Shown here: one piece after another, positions 16,683 to 26,187 of the stretch
Numbering within the stretch: the stretch's first letter is position 1
How the letters are laid out: the number at the start of each line of letters is the position of its first letter
Assembly (NCBI GenBank): GCA_963766005.1
Contig: CAVXYG010000006.1
Location: 186,001 to 250,000, forward strand
DNA length: 64,000 nucleotides
Source of the DNA: CAVXYG01 sp963766005
GTDB lineage: Bacteria > Actinomycetota > Actinomycetes > S36-B12 > GCA-2699445
Direction of reading: 5' to 3'
Program-made: the position numbers and the translations under genes
The notes under the pieces: generated by a model
Seen by the model: the letters and a program-made list of their open reading frames with translations, nothing else
Told to the model about the DNA's origin: nothing
The model's database searches: none

Positions 16683-17667
16683 ATGAGCAATCTGGATCCG
16701 GATCCGCGCGAGGACGAGTGCGGGGGAGTGGCTGTGGCCGAGCCCCCGCCGCCCGTGACGACGCTGCTGCCCCGCGAGGTGCCGCTGGGCGGGCCGAGGG
16801 GGATCCTGGTTCGCCGCACGCTCCCGCACCGCAGCATCCGCACGGTCGGGGCCTGGTGCTTCGTCGACCACTACGGTCCGGTGGACGTCGCGGCGCCGGG
16901 CGCCCGGGGGATGGTCGTGCCACCCCATCCGCACATCGGGCTGCAGACCGTCACCTGGCTCCTGGCCGGCGAGGTCGAGCACCGCGACAGCCTGGGCAAC
17001 CACCAACTCGTCCGGCCCGGGGAACTCAGCCTGATGACGGCCGGGCGCGGGATCGCGCACTCGGAGTACTCCACGGCGAGTTCCTCGCGGCTGTTCGGCA
17101 TCCAGTTGTGGGTCGCGCTCACCGCCGAGCACCGTGATCGGGCCGCGGCGTTCCAGCACTTCCCGCAACTCCCGCGAGCGGAGGCCGACGGGCTGTCCAT
17201 CACCGCGGTGATCGGCGAGACCGCCGGCCTCGCTTCCCCGGCCACCGGGCATTCCCCGCTCGTGGGTGCCGAGGTGCGGCTCGCGCCCGGCGCCGCCGCC
17301 TCGCTGTCGCTGGAGCGCGACTTCGAGTACGGCGTGCTGGTTGCCGACGGGACGGCCCGCGTCGCCGGGCAAGCCGTACCCCTCGGCGCGCTGCGCTACC
17401 TCGGCTGGGGGTCCTCCGGCGTGGATGTGGCCAGCGAGGACGGCGCCACGCTGCTGCTGCTCGGCGGGGAGCCCGTGGCCGAGCACCTGCTCATGTGGTG
17501 GAACTTCGTGGCACGCGACCACGACGAGATCGTCCGCGCCCGCACGGAATGGGAGGCCGGCGGAGACCGGTTCGGCACGGTGACCGGCGACGACCGCGCC
17601 CGCATCCCGGCGCCGCCGCTACCGACGCACGCGCATGATGCCCAGGCCCTCGCGCGGCCGGGAGTAG
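16683..17667 (+). CDS. Pirin family protein, 3' end disturbed
   Basis: A bicupin of the pirin family. The N-terminal cupin shows the metal ligands as HPHIG and HRDSLG (two His and one His) plus GRGIAHSE, the usual pirin signature (HPH...E). A pirin C-terminal cupin domain follows (LLLLGGEPVAEHLLMWWNFVA). Pirins are iron-binding proteins with quercetinase or regulatory roles. Conservation ends at RIPAPPLP; beyond this the frame runs open for 270 more codons antisense to the next gene. A one-base indel would give a stop at 17638 or 17667; the latter leaves a 12-nt gap to the convergent SDR and is used here. Confidence 0.75.
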
Positions 17668-17678
17668 CCGGCTGCGGC

Positions 17679-18425
17679 TCAGCGCGCCGTGTAGCCGCCG
17701 TCGATCGTGTAGTAGGAGCCGGTGATGAGCGAGGCGGCACCGGAGGCGAGGAAGCACACCAGTTCTGCCACTTCCTCTGGCTCGCCGAGCCGCTCGTTGG
17801 GATGGGCGCCGGCGATGTTGGCGATGACTTCCGGGTCGGCTGCGGCGAGCAGCGGCGTGTTGATGAAGCCCGGACCCACGGCGTTGACCCGGATTCCCTG
17901 GGTGGCGTACTCGATCGCCGCGGTCCGTGTCAGACCGACGACGCCGTGCTTGGCCGAGACGTAGGCCGAGGCCGTCGGGAACCCCACCGAACCGAGGATC
18001 GAGGCCATGTTCACGATGGCACCGCCGCCGGCCTCCAGCATCGCGGGGATCTCGTAGCGCATGCAGTAGAAGACGCCGTCGAGGTTGACGCTCAGCACCG
18101 AGCGCCAGCCGTCCAGCGGGTAGTTGCCGGTCATCTCCGGAGCGTCGCCGCCGATCCCGGCGTTGTTCACCGCGATGTGCAGGCCTCCGAAGGAGTGCAC
18201 GGTCTGCGCGACCATCGATGCGCAGTCCTCGGGCTTCGCGACGTCGGCGGTGACGGCGATCGCCTCCCCGCCGTTGTCCGTGATGGCGTCGGCGACCCGC
18301 TGTGCCGCCTCGGCATGCACGTCGCACACCGCCACCCTGGCCCCCCGGTCGGCGAGCATGCGGCTGCACGCCTCTCCGATCCCGGAGCCGCCGCCGGTCA
18401 CGATCGCGACCTTCGCTGCCACCAT
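17679..18425 (-). CDS. Short-chain dehydrogenase/reductase
   Basis: A 248-residue classical SDR: TGGGSGIG (10-17), NNAG (87-90), catalytic S142, Y155, K159 (YVSAK) and the C-terminal IDGGYTAR. An Asp after strand 2 (VAVCDV) points to NAD. It resembles 3-hydroxyacyl or sugar-alcohol dehydrogenases in general layout, but the substrate cannot be named. The ATG at 18425 has GGAGG 8 nt upstream, better than the in-frame start ten codons earlier. Convergent with the pirin gene. Confidence 0.9.
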   Translation of the reverse strand: MVAAKVAIVTGGGSGIGEACSRMLADRGARVAVCDVHAEAAQRVADAITDNGGEAIAVTADVAKPEDCASMVAQTVHSFGGLHIAVNNAGIGGDAPEMTGNYPLDGWRSVLSVNLDGVFYCMRYEIPAMLEAGGGAIVNMASILGSVGFPTASAYVSAKHGVVGLTRTAAIEYATQGIRVNAVGPGFINTPLLAAADPEVIANIAGAHPNERLGEPEEVAELVCFLASGAASLITGSYYTIDGGYTAR

Positions 18426-18500
18426 GATGTCCACCTCCGGTTGCGAGTCTGGCACCGCGGTGCGGTCGACGCGTGGTGACGAGGTCCGGCTGTGGGCAGG

Positions 18501-19175
18501 TCAGCCGCTGCGCCCGCGCACCAGCAGCGTCAGGCTCACGGCGACGACCCAGGCCGGGAACGTGAAGATCAGCGGCTCGAAGAGCGCGAGGTTGAGCGTC
18601 TGCACCAGCGCGACGACGTACCCGGCGATGACGAGCCAGCGCGGCAGCGCTCCGTGCTGTCGACCCGCCGATGTCGCCGTCAGGATCACCAGCACCTGGA
18701 CCCGGACGCCGATCACGAAGACCAGGCCGTAGGCCGCCGACTGCAGACCCATCAGCGTGGAGGCGTCCAGTGCCGTGCCCGCTTCCTCGGCCAGGAGGTA
18801 GTAGGGCCCGCCGACCAGGGATGCCGCGACCAGGAACAGGGCGACGAAGGTGGTGCCCCCGGCGACGAACACCGTGGCGACGAAGCGGTCCTCGCCAGGG
18901 ATGCGCCGGCGCATCACGCCGATGAACCAGAGGAAGCAGGCCGCCGCGAACGGCGCCAGCGAGTAGCCGATCAGGACCAGGCGGCGGGCATCGCGATCCT
19001 GGTACTGGCGCTGCAGTTCATCCCGGGCCAGTCCGACCTCGGGGAGCCCTGCCCGCATGAGGCTGACCGAGGCCACGAACAGCACGGCGAACAGCACACC
19101 GGTGACGGCGACCGCCTCCAGGGACACCGAGCGCTCGCGCCATCGCTGTGCGCGGCTGGCGGCCTGGGCAGTCAT
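18501..19175 (-). CDS. Six-helix membrane protein, unknown function
   Basis: A 224-residue protein with about six membrane helices (VAVTGVLFAVLFVASV, LVLIGYSLAPFAAACFLWF, ATVFVAGGTTFVALFLVAA, AYGLVFVIGVRVQVLVIL, VIAGYVVALVQTLNLAL, FPAWVVAVSLTLLV) and short charged loops. The N-terminus is cytoplasmic and basic. A TAGCAT element stands 8 nt before the ATG. I do not recognise the family. It lies downstream of nothing obvious on the minus strand and ends 75 nt before the SDR start. Confidence 0.75.
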   Translation of the reverse strand: MTAQAASRAQRWRERSVSLEAVAVTGVLFAVLFVASVSLMRAGLPEVGLARDELQRQYQDRDARRLVLIGYSLAPFAAACFLWFIGVMRRRIPGEDRFVATVFVAGGTTFVALFLVAASLVGGPYYLLAEEAGTALDASTLMGLQSAAYGLVFVIGVRVQVLVILTATSAGRQHGALPRWLVIAGYVVALVQTLNLALFEPLIFTFPAWVVAVSLTLLVRGRSG

Positions 19176-19322
19176 CGCCGGCGATGCTATTCGCTCGGCC
19201 GGCCGGATGGCGCGTCGTCGGCGGGCGGGGATGGCCGGCGCTGGCGATCGGTGCGACGTCGCCGGCGGCCCGGTCACGCCGGGTGGCATCCCCGTGCGCG
19301 GGCTGCGCCCCGACGACGCACG

Positions 19323-19356
19323 CCGGCGCCGCCACTGCATCGCAGGGCGGCGCCGG
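19323..19356 (-). terminator. Strong hairpin after the HdeD-like gene
   Basis: CCGGCGCCGCC (19323-19333) pairs perfectly with GGCGGCGCCGG (19346-19356) over a 12-nt loop, beginning 15 nt past the stop of the minus-strand gene. No U-tract. Confidence 0.6.
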
Positions 19357-19371
19357 TTCGAGGCACGTGCG

Positions 19372-20040
19372 TCAGCGGGTCAGGACCTGCTCCAGGTCCC
19401 CGGCGGTGGCGACGGTCCGCAGGCGCATGGCCAGTACGGCCTGCAGGACGCCCAGGGCGATCAGCCAGATGCCGCTGATGTACGCCAGAGCGAGCAGCGT
19501 GATGCTGGGCCACACCAGCACCACGGCGCCGGCGAGGAGGCCGAGGACGCCGGCGGCGATGGTCAGGCCGCGGCCGCGCATGCCCTTGGACCCGATGCCC
19601 AGGATCAGGTCCGCGATACCGCGCACGATCCAGCCGAAGCCGATCATGTAGGCCAGCAGCGTGACGGCCTCGGTGAGACCGCTCAGGGCGAAGATGCCCA
19701 GGCCGAGCGACAGCAGTCCGGAGATTCCGGCGAGCACGCGCAGCGCGGTCGGCTGATCGGCGCGGGTGAGTCCGGCGATCAAGGAGAAGATGCCGCTGAT
19801 GAGCAGGGCAACGCCGAGGAGCACGGCAACGACGCCGATCGTCGCCTGCGGCCACACCATGACGGCGGCGCCGAGGCCGGCGAGCACGATGCCGAGGCTC
19901 AGCACGATGCCCCAGTTGCGCCCGAGGGCGCCGGCGATCTGGTCGGAGCGGTCCTCGTTCGGAACGATCGCGAGACCGACGACAGCGTCGCTGGAGGAAT
20001 CAAGCTCGGGAGTGGGGTCGTGGTCTTGGTGGGTCGACAT
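19372..20040 (-). CDS. HdeD/DUF308 family membrane protein
   Basis: A 222-residue protein: an acidic soluble N-terminus of about 40 residues, then six hydrophobic helices arranged in three similar pairs, each with Gly-rich helix faces and a VWP motif (MVWPQAT near 63, VLVWPSIT near 178). That pattern is typical of HdeD/DUF308 proteins, which in E. coli are linked to acid resistance but are otherwise uncharacterised. The ATG at 20040 has GAAGGG upstream. A strong hairpin follows the stop. Confidence 0.8.
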   Translation of the reverse strand: MSTHQDHDPTPELDSSSDAVVGLAIVPNEDRSDQIAGALGRNWGIVLSLGIVLAGLGAAVMVWPQATIGVVAVLLGVALLISGIFSLIAGLTRADQPTALRVLAGISGLLSLGLGIFALSGLTEAVTLLAYMIGFGWIVRGIADLILGIGSKGMRGRGLTIAAGVLGLLAGAVVLVWPSITLLALAYISGIWLIALGVLQAVLAMRLRTVATAGDLEQVLTR

Positions 20041-20156
20041 TCGGGCGCCCTTCAGTTGCGGGGGACTCCGTCGCACGACGGGTCTTCGATGGCAACCTGC
20101 CCGCTGGGGAATCCGCCAAACATGGGCTGCGTCACATGGTGGTGGTCCGGGCCCGT

Positions 20157-21353
20157 CTACCGGAAGCCGTTGCGCTGGATCAATCGCATGACGTCGTGCA
20201 GCTTGCGGGTGTACGACGGGTCGGTGGCGTAGCCGGCGGCGGCGATGGCGGCGGCGAACCGGTAGGGATCCGCGGCATAGCGCAAGGCGCTCCGGTAGCG
20301 CTGGTTGCGCAGCAGCAGGCCGTGCTCCTGGAAGGAGGAGTCGGCCGAGGAGTACGTCCGGAACCAGTCCTTGACGGTGTAGAGGTAGCGCCCGTCCGAG
20401 CGCTTCTTCACCGAGAGCACCACGGGGAACTCCCGGACGCTGGGCGAGCCGAGCACCTCATAGGTGGTGCGCAGCTGCCTGCTGCTCGCGGGATCCGCGG
20501 AGCGAGCCTTCACACCGAAGAAGTTGTTGCCCGCTGCGCTGCCGCCCCATCCGGATTCCAGTGCCGCCTGGGCGAGGCTGACCAGTGCCGGGACGCCCGT
20601 GGCGGCGCTCGCGCGCTTGGCGACGGGTCCATAGCGCGAGACGAACGCGCGCGGGGACAGGGCCGATGTCGGAGCAGCGGTCGCCCGGACCGGAGCAGCT
20701 CCGCCCAGGCGGGCCAGCGTCTGGGAGCCGGGGATGCCGTCGGCGCCGGAGCCGCGCCAGCCCTGCGAGCGCTGGAAGGCCGCGACGGCAGCCTTGGTCT
20801 GGGAGCCGAAGTAGCCGGTGGCGCCGGCGGGGATGCCGAAGCCGCGGGCGATGAGGTTGCGCTGCAGTGTCGAGATGTGCGGGCCCTGGGCACCCATGCG
20901 GTAGGTGCCGGAGCTCGGCGCACTCACCGCTGCCACGGTGCGCACCGGTGCGGCGGCCGCCGCCGTCCGGCCGCCGAGGCCCAGGCGGGCCAGCGTCTGG
21001 GAGCCGGGGATGCCGTCGGCGCCGGAGCCGCGCCAGCCCTGCGAGCGCTGGAAGGCCGCGACGGCAGCCTTGGTCTGGGAGCCGAAGTAGCCGGTGGCGC
21101 CGGCGGGGATGCCGAAGCCGCGGGCGATGAGGGCCCGCTGGAGCGAGACCACGTGGGAGCCGCTGGCCCCGGGCACGTGCGCGCTGGAGGAGGCAGCCGG
21201 GGCAGCCACGCCCGCCACCGAGAACGGGGCGGACTGGACGGCCGCTGCGGAGGGCGCAGCCGCCGAGGCGGGTGCCGTCATCAACCCGATCGACAGCGGG
21301 GCGGTCCCCAGGGCGCACACCAATCCTGATGCCAGGGCCCGTCGCACTCTCAT
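20157..21353 (-). CDS. Secreted peptidoglycan hydrolase with two PG-binding domains
   Basis: The 398-residue protein starts with a signal peptide (MRVRRALASG, hydrophobic core, APASAAA cut region). Two peptidoglycan-binding-1 domains follow (about 62-125 and 155-215), then a glucosaminidase (FlgJ/LYZ2-like) domain from about 240 to the end with the catalytic Glu in ALESGWG and the conserved NNFFG. It should cleave cell-wall glycan outside the membrane. The core of the two binding domains is encoded by identical 154-bp DNA copies. AGGAG precedes the ATG at 21353. AT-richer sequence upstream (21360-21460) probably holds the promoter. Confidence 0.9.
   Translation of the reverse strand: MRVRRALASGLVCALGTAPLSIGLMTAPASAAAPSAAAVQSAPFSVAGVAAPAASSSAHVPGASGSHVVSLQRALIARGFGIPAGATGYFGSQTKAAVAAFQRSQGWRGSGADGIPGSQTLARLGLGGRTAAAAAPVRTVAAVSAPSSGTYRMGAQGPHISTLQRNLIARGFGIPAGATGYFGSQTKAAVAAFQRSQGWRGSGADGIPGSQTLARLGGAAPVRATAAPTSALSPRAFVSRYGPVAKRASAATGVPALVSLAQAALESGWGGSAAGNNFFGVKARSADPASSRQLRTTYEVLGSPSVREFPVVLSVKKRSDGRYLYTVKDWFRTYSSADSSFQEHGLLLRNQRYRSALRYAADPYRFAAAIAAAGYATDPSYTRKLHDVMRLIQRNGFR
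20703..21132. repeat. Perfect 154-bp direct repeat inside the hydrolase gene
   Basis: Bases 20703-20856 and 20979-21132 are identical (offset 276) and encode the core of the two peptidoglycan-binding domains, while the flanking linkers differ. Confidence 0.95.
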
Positions 21354-21554
21354 CAGCCTTGCTCCTCTCGATCGCAGCAGGGGACATATTTCCGATTCGC
21401 GACGGACGGCACGATCACAAGTGCGAATCTCGTCCGGAATCGTACGCATAGCGGACGGATGGCGGCCTTGATTGCGCGAAATCAGGACAACGTGCCCATC
21501 GTCGGAAGCGGTCGGCGTGTCGACTTGACCACGCGCTGCACGGCGTGGGCTGCG

Positions 21555-21602
21555 TTGATCGTCGCGAATTCTGGCCCACAGCCGGGAATTCGCGACGATC
21601 AA
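21555..21602. repeat. Perfect 17-bp inverted repeat with 14-nt loop
   Basis: TTGATCGTCGCGAATTC (21555-21571) is matched by its exact reverse complement at 21586-21602. It lies between hrpA and the hydrolase gene, next to a heptamer tandem repeat. It may end the hrpA transcript or be a dispersed palindromic element. The rest of 21354-21554 is AT-richer upstream sequence of the hydrolase gene. Confidence 0.9.
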
Positions 21603-21605
21603 TGC

Positions 21606-21689
21606 CTGCCGCCTGCCGCCTGCCGCCTGCCGCCTGCCGCCTGCCGCCTGCCGCCTGCCGCCTGCCGCCTGCCGCCTGCCGCCTGCCGC
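21606..21689. repeat. Heptamer CTGCCGC, twelve perfect copies
   Basis: Twelve uninterrupted CTGCCGC units fill 84 bp just past the hrpA stop codon. Copy number is likely to vary by slippage. Confidence 0.95.
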
Positions 21690-21732
21690 GCCTGCTGCCT
21701 GGCGCACGGCGCCGTGTCGCGGGTGCTGGGGG

Positions 21733-24700
21733 TCAGGGTCCCAGGGTGGCGACGAACTTCTCGATGCGGCGTTGGGAGACCGGGAAGGCCGTGCGGATGT
21801 GCTGGGCGAAGACGCTGACCCGGAACTCGTCGAGCAACTGTCGCGCCCGTGCGGCGTCCGGGTCGGAGGCCGCCGGGTCCGCGACGGGCCAGCCCGGGAT
21901 TCGGCCGGCCAGCAGCGCCTCGGCCTGCCGGACAGAGGCCAACCGGCCGGCATCGCCGGCGGGATCGTCCGGTAGCCGCGCAGTACGCCATGCCAGCGCC
22001 TGCAGGTAGCGGCGCAGGTCCGGCAGCCGGTCGGCGCCGATCCGGGTGACCGGCTGCGCGCCGAGGAGGCGCTCCAACTCCTCGCGGATGTCGGCGGCGG
22101 AGTCCGCGACGATCGGCGAGGTGAGCTCCGACACCGACCGATCTGCCTCCCACGCCGGTTCGAGACCGGCGACCAGGATTGCCAGCGCCGACGCGAATCG
22201 GTCCGGCAGAGCGGTTGCGACGCGCTGCGCAGCTGCGGCGAACGCCTCCGGGCTCCGAACGGCCTCACCGGCGAGCAGCGCATCGACGCAGGCGTCGGCG
22301 CAGTCGGCCAACAGCGCCGGCGCGCCGCCATGAGGGAACCGTCCCAGGATCAGCCGGGAACGCGCATCCAGCCCCGCGTAGGCTCGGGTCCCCGGATCGG
22401 GAGTCGCCAGCCGGACCAGCCGTCGCACTCCGCGCCGATGGAGCTGTCCGGCCTGCTCGCGATCTCCGAGGACGACGAGATCCACGCAGGTGCCGCGATC
22501 GGCCAAGGCGGGGTACCCGGTGACGGCGATGCCGGAGACGGTGCGCTCCACGCTGTCCGGGATGGTGCCGAAGCGCCAGTCGGTCGCGCCCTCGACCGCG
22601 ATATCGGAGGCGGACTGCGCCAGCAGTGCGGCACGGTCCGCGGCATGGTGCTGCTGCAGGTGCGCCAGATCTCGGTCCTCGCCGATGACGCCGCCGTCCT
22701 CGTCCAGGACCCGATATCGGGGCAGCAGATGCATTGGCACGCGGTTGAGGTCGAAGTCCGCGGCGATCACCCGCACCCCGGACAGCGCGGTGACGCTCGC
22801 TGCGACACCCTCCAGCAGCGGGTGTGCTGCCAGATGCGGGTCCGCGACGACGCGACCGGCGAGGTTCGGCGATGGACCGAGCTGGCGGCGCAGCGGTTTC
22901 GGAAGGCTGCGCAGCAGCGCCGTGACGAGTTCCGTCCGATGCCCCGGCGCCGCGCCCGGCACATCGGACGGATCCAGCGTGTGCAGTGCCGCCAGCGGGA
23001 CGTCCACGGTGATGCCGTCCATCGCCTGGCCCGGCTCGAAGGCGTAGTGCAGGTCCAGGTCGAGGTCGGGCCCGGCGCTCCACTGCCGGGGGAACTCGTG
23101 GTCCTCGGGCAGCGCGTCGGGGTCTGGATGCAGGTCGACGTCGGTGAGCGTCAGCAGCGCCGGGTCGCTGCGGGCCGCCCTCTTCCACCAGGAGTCGAAA
23201 TGGCGCACCGAGACCGCCTCGGCGGGGATCCGCGCGTCGTAGAAGGCGAAGAGTCCGTCGTCGTCGATGACGAGGCCGCGTCGACGGGTGCGATCCTCCA
23301 GATCCGCAGCAGCCTCCAGCGCCGCGCGGTTGTCGTGCCAGAACCGGTGGCGGGTCCGCCACTCGCCCGCCACCAGCGCGCTGCGGATGAACAGCTCCCG
23401 CGAGAGGGCCGGGTCGAGGCGGGCGTAGGGCACCGTCCGGCCGGCCACGATCGGCACGCCGTACAGCGTGACCCGCTCGGTAGCCACGGCCGAGCCGCGT
23501 CGGGCCGACCAGCGCGGCTCGGAGTACTGGCGCTGCACCAGATCGCCGGCGGCGTCCTCGATCCACTCCGGCTTGATCGCCGCGTTGCGGCGTGCGAACA
23601 GCCGCGAGGTCTCCACGATCTCGCTGGACATGACCCAGTCCGGCGTGGTCTTCGCCAGCGCCGAGCCGGGGAAGATCACGAACCGCGCGCCGCGGGCTCC
23701 CAGGTAGTCGCGCCGCTGCGGGTCGTAGCAGCCGATGCCGGAGAGCATCCCGGTCAGCAGCGCCCGGTGGATCGCCTCGGGGTTCTCGCGGTCGGTGCTC
23801 CACGGGATGCCCAGATCGCCCAGCACGTCGCGCAGCTGTCCGAGGAGGTCCTGCCACTCGCGGATGCGCAGGTAGTTCAGGTGCTGCTCGCGGCAGGCGC
23901 GGCGCAGGCCGCTGGCGGAGGTGGCCCGCCGGGTCTGGCGGATGTGGTCCCACAGGTTCAGCAGCGTGAGGAAGTCGGAGCGCCGGTCGGCGAAGCGGGC
24001 ATGCTGGGCATCGGCTCGGGCGCGCTCCGCCTCCGGGCGCTCCCGCGGATCCTGGATGGTCAGGCCCGCCGCGATGATCACGACTTCCTGCACGCAGCCG
24101 GCGTCCTCGGCGGCCAGCACCATGCGGGCCAGATGCGGGTCCAGGGGCAGTCGCGCCATCCGGCGACCGATCGGGGTCAGCCGCCGCTGGCCGTCCAGGG
24201 CGCCGAGCTCGGTCAGCGCGGCGGTGCCGTCGCGGACCTGTCGCGCGTCGGGCGGGTCCAGGAAGGGGAAGCCGGCGATGTCGCCGAGCCGCAGGTCTGC
24301 CATCTGGAGCAGGACCGAGGCCAGATTCGTCCGCAGGATCTCCGGATCGGTGAATGCCGGCCGTTCGGTGAAGTCCTGCTCGCTGTACAGCCGCACGGCG
24401 ATCCCGTCGCGGACGCGTCCGCAGCGGCCGGCCCGCTGGTTGGCCGACGCCTGAGAGATCGGCTCGATGGGCAGTCGCTGCACCTTCAGCCGCTTGCTGT
24501 AGCGCGAGATCCGCGCGGTGCCGGGATCGACGACGTAGCGGATGCCGGGCACCGTGATGGAGGTCTCGGCCACATTGGTGGCCAGCACGACGCGCCGGCC
24601 GCCGCCCGGCGTGAACACGCGGTGCTGCTCGGCAGCGCTGAGCCGGCCGTACAGCGGCAGAACGGTCACGGTCCGGTCCAGCATCGGGCGCAGGGCGTCG

Positions 24701-25404
24701 GCCACGTCGGCGATCTCGCGCTGCCCGGACAGGAAGACCAGCACGTCGCCGTCGCCGGAGGTCAGGCACTCCAGCACGGCCTCGCAGACGGCATCGACGT
24801 CATCGGCGGCGACGTCCTCGGTGGGGTGGTAGCGGATCTCGACGGGGTAGGTCCGGCCGCTGACCTCGATGATCGGGGCGTGGTCGAAGTGCGCGGAGAA
24901 CCGTTCGAGATCGATCGTGGCGCTGGTCACGACGAGCCGCAGGTCCGGCCGGCGCGGCAGCAACCGCTTGAGGTAGCCGAGCAGGAAGTCGATGTTGAGG
25001 CTGCGCTCGTGGGCCTCGTCGATGATGAGGGTGTCGTAGCGGCGCAGATCGCGGTCCCGGCGCAGCTCGGCCAGCAGAATCCCGTCGGTCATGACTTTCA
25101 CGCGGGTGCCCTTGGCCGTTCGGTCGGCGAAGCGCACGGCGAAGCCCACTTCCGCGCCGAGATCCACCTGGCACTCCTCGGCGATGCGCGCCGCCAGCGT
25201 GCGGGCGGCGATCCGGCGCGGCTGGGTGTGGCCGATCATGCCCCGGGTGCCACGGCCGGCCGCCAGCGCGATCTTGGGCAACTGCGTGGTCTTGCCCGAC
25301 CCCGTCTCGCCGGCCACCACGACCACCTGGTGCCGCGCCAGTGCGCCCCCGATCGCCGCTGCGTGCTCGGCGATCGGCAGGTGCGCCGGGATCGTCAGTC
25401 GCAT
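21733..25404 (-). CDS. hrpA: ATP-dependent RNA helicase HrpA
   Basis: A 1223-residue DEAH-box helicase, close to the family's 1200-1300. Walker A is GETGSGKTT (about 37-45), the DEAH box reads IIDEAHERSLN, motif III is TSATID, and motif VI is QRAGRCGR. A winged helix/ratchet (HA2) and OB-fold follow, then the long bacterial C-terminal region (DUF3418) with QHIRTAFPVSQRRIEK at the end. In E. coli HrpA rescues stalled ribosomes and acts on RNA. The ATG at 25404 (MRLTIPAHLPI) fits relatives; the frame is open for 270 codons further but that part is not protein-like. No ribosome binding site is obvious. Confidence 0.93.
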   Translation of the reverse strand: MRLTIPAHLPIAEHAAAIGGALARHQVVVVAGETGSGKTTQLPKIALAAGRGTRGMIGHTQPRRIAARTLAARIAEECQVDLGAEVGFAVRFADRTAKGTRVKVMTDGILLAELRRDRDLRRYDTLIIDEAHERSLNIDFLLGYLKRLLPRRPDLRLVVTSATIDLERFSAHFDHAPIIEVSGRTYPVEIRYHPTEDVAADDVDAVCEAVLECLTSGDGDVLVFLSGQREIADVADALRPMLDRTVTVLPLYGRLSAAEQHRVFTPGGGRRVVLATNVAETSITVPGIRYVVDPGTARISRYSKRLKVQRLPIEPISQASANQRAGRCGRVRDGIAVRLYSEQDFTERPAFTDPEILRTNLASVLLQMADLRLGDIAGFPFLDPPDARQVRDGTAALTELGALDGQRRLTPIGRRMARLPLDPHLARMVLAAEDAGCVQEVVIIAAGLTIQDPRERPEAERARADAQHARFADRRSDFLTLLNLWDHIRQTRRATSASGLRRACREQHLNYLRIREWQDLLGQLRDVLGDLGIPWSTDRENPEAIHRALLTGMLSGIGCYDPQRRDYLGARGARFVIFPGSALAKTTPDWVMSSEIVETSRLFARRNAAIKPEWIEDAAGDLVQRQYSEPRWSARRGSAVATERVTLYGVPIVAGRTVPYARLDPALSRELFIRSALVAGEWRTRHRFWHDNRAALEAAADLEDRTRRRGLVIDDDGLFAFYDARIPAEAVSVRHFDSWWKRAARSDPALLTLTDVDLHPDPDALPEDHEFPRQWSAGPDLDLDLHYAFEPGQAMDGITVDVPLAALHTLDPSDVPGAAPGHRTELVTALLRSLPKPLRRQLGPSPNLAGRVVADPHLAAHPLLEGVAASVTALSGVRVIAADFDLNRVPMHLLPRYRVLDEDGGVIGEDRDLAHLQQHHAADRAALLAQSASDIAVEGATDWRFGTIPDSVERTVSGIAVTGYPALADRGTCVDLVVLGDREQAGQLHRRGVRRLVRLATPDPGTRAYAGLDARSRLILGRFPHGGAPALLADCADACVDALLAGEAVRSPEAFAAAAQRVATALPDRFASALAILVAGLEPAWEADRSVSELTSPIVADSAADIREELERLLGAQPVTRIGADRLPDLRRYLQALAWRTARLPDDPAGDAGRLASVRQAEALLAGRIPGWPVADPAASDPDAARARQLLDEFRVSVFAQHIRTAFPVSQRRIEKFVATLGP

Positions 25405-25712
25405 CGCGCGCGGCTCGCTGTCCGGGGCACCCACATCGGCAAGGCTGCCACAGGGTCCATCGGTATCCGCGGTGCGCGGGGGCAACCGCGATCCGGCGCG
25501 CACGACCGGGGTCTCCGGCGCCGGCCTGGGCGCGACCGGGGGTGTGGTGCCGCGCCGGCTTGGCCGCCACCCCCGCAGGCGGGCTCTGCTGGCGTCGACG
25601 GGCCCGCCGAGGAGCAGGACGCCGATGAGCACCGACATTCCCCAGCGTTGCCGGACCAGCCACTGCCGGATGAGGAGTCCGCGCGGTGCTGCGGCACCTG
25701 CGCTGACTCGAC
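25405..25712. other. Gap upstream of hrpA
   Basis: Between the hrpA start and a plus-strand gene fragment. No supported gene; it should hold the hrpA promoter, but no clear -10/-35 pair was recognised. Confidence 0.35.
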
Positions 25713-26187
25713 GTGCCCACCAAGGGCGGACGTACGACGTCCTACGGCGACGACTCGGGGCGCAGCGACTTCCAGGAGCTGGGCCGGGCCGCCTCTGCGT
25801 TGTCGGAAGACGTCCATGGGCTGGACCGGAGCGCGTTTCCGAGCTGCGCCGCGGGCGAGAACGACCTGGTGGCTGCCGGGCTGCAGCTGCTGGGCAGCGG
25901 TCGGCCGGACGAGGTGGGGACGCTGACCAGCAGCGGCACCGAGTCCTGCGCGCTGGCCGTGCTCGCCGCGCGTGCGGACTGGCGGGCTCGCACCGGCGAG
26001 AGGCATGGTCGGGGCGAGATCGTGGTCGCCGAGTCGGTCCACCCGGCGTTCCTGACAGCAGCGCACCTGGTCGACCTCGACGTCGTGCGGGCGCCCGTCG
26101 ATCCCGCGACCTACCGCGCGGACCCGTCAGCCACCCGCTGCGATGACCGGTCGGACGGCACTCGTGGTCGTCTCCGCGCCGTCCTAC
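25713..26187 (+). pseudogene. PLP-dependent decarboxylase/lyase fragment
   Basis: The N-terminal part of a group II PLP decarboxylase related to sphingosine-1-phosphate lyase is visible: PTKGGRTTSY, then GLDRSAFPS, ENDLVAAGLQLL, GTLTSSGTESC (cofactor phosphate-binding region) and VVAESVHPAFLTAA. A frameshift near 26145 moves the match to another frame (TALVVVSAPSY), after which it stops abruptly at about 26187. The PLP lysine and the whole C-terminal half are missing. The sequence then runs directly into the 3'-truncated transporter gene on the other strand. Confidence 0.75.

Noticed and set aside
17668..18479. Pirin fused to a C-terminal extension
   Set aside because: The extension is only the antisense of the SDR gene and has no recognisable fold.
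22330..25926. A 1198-codon plus-strand open frame opposite hrpA
   Set aside because: It is the antisense of a clear helicase gene. Long antisense frames arise from high GC at third positions, and its translation has no domain and skewed composition.
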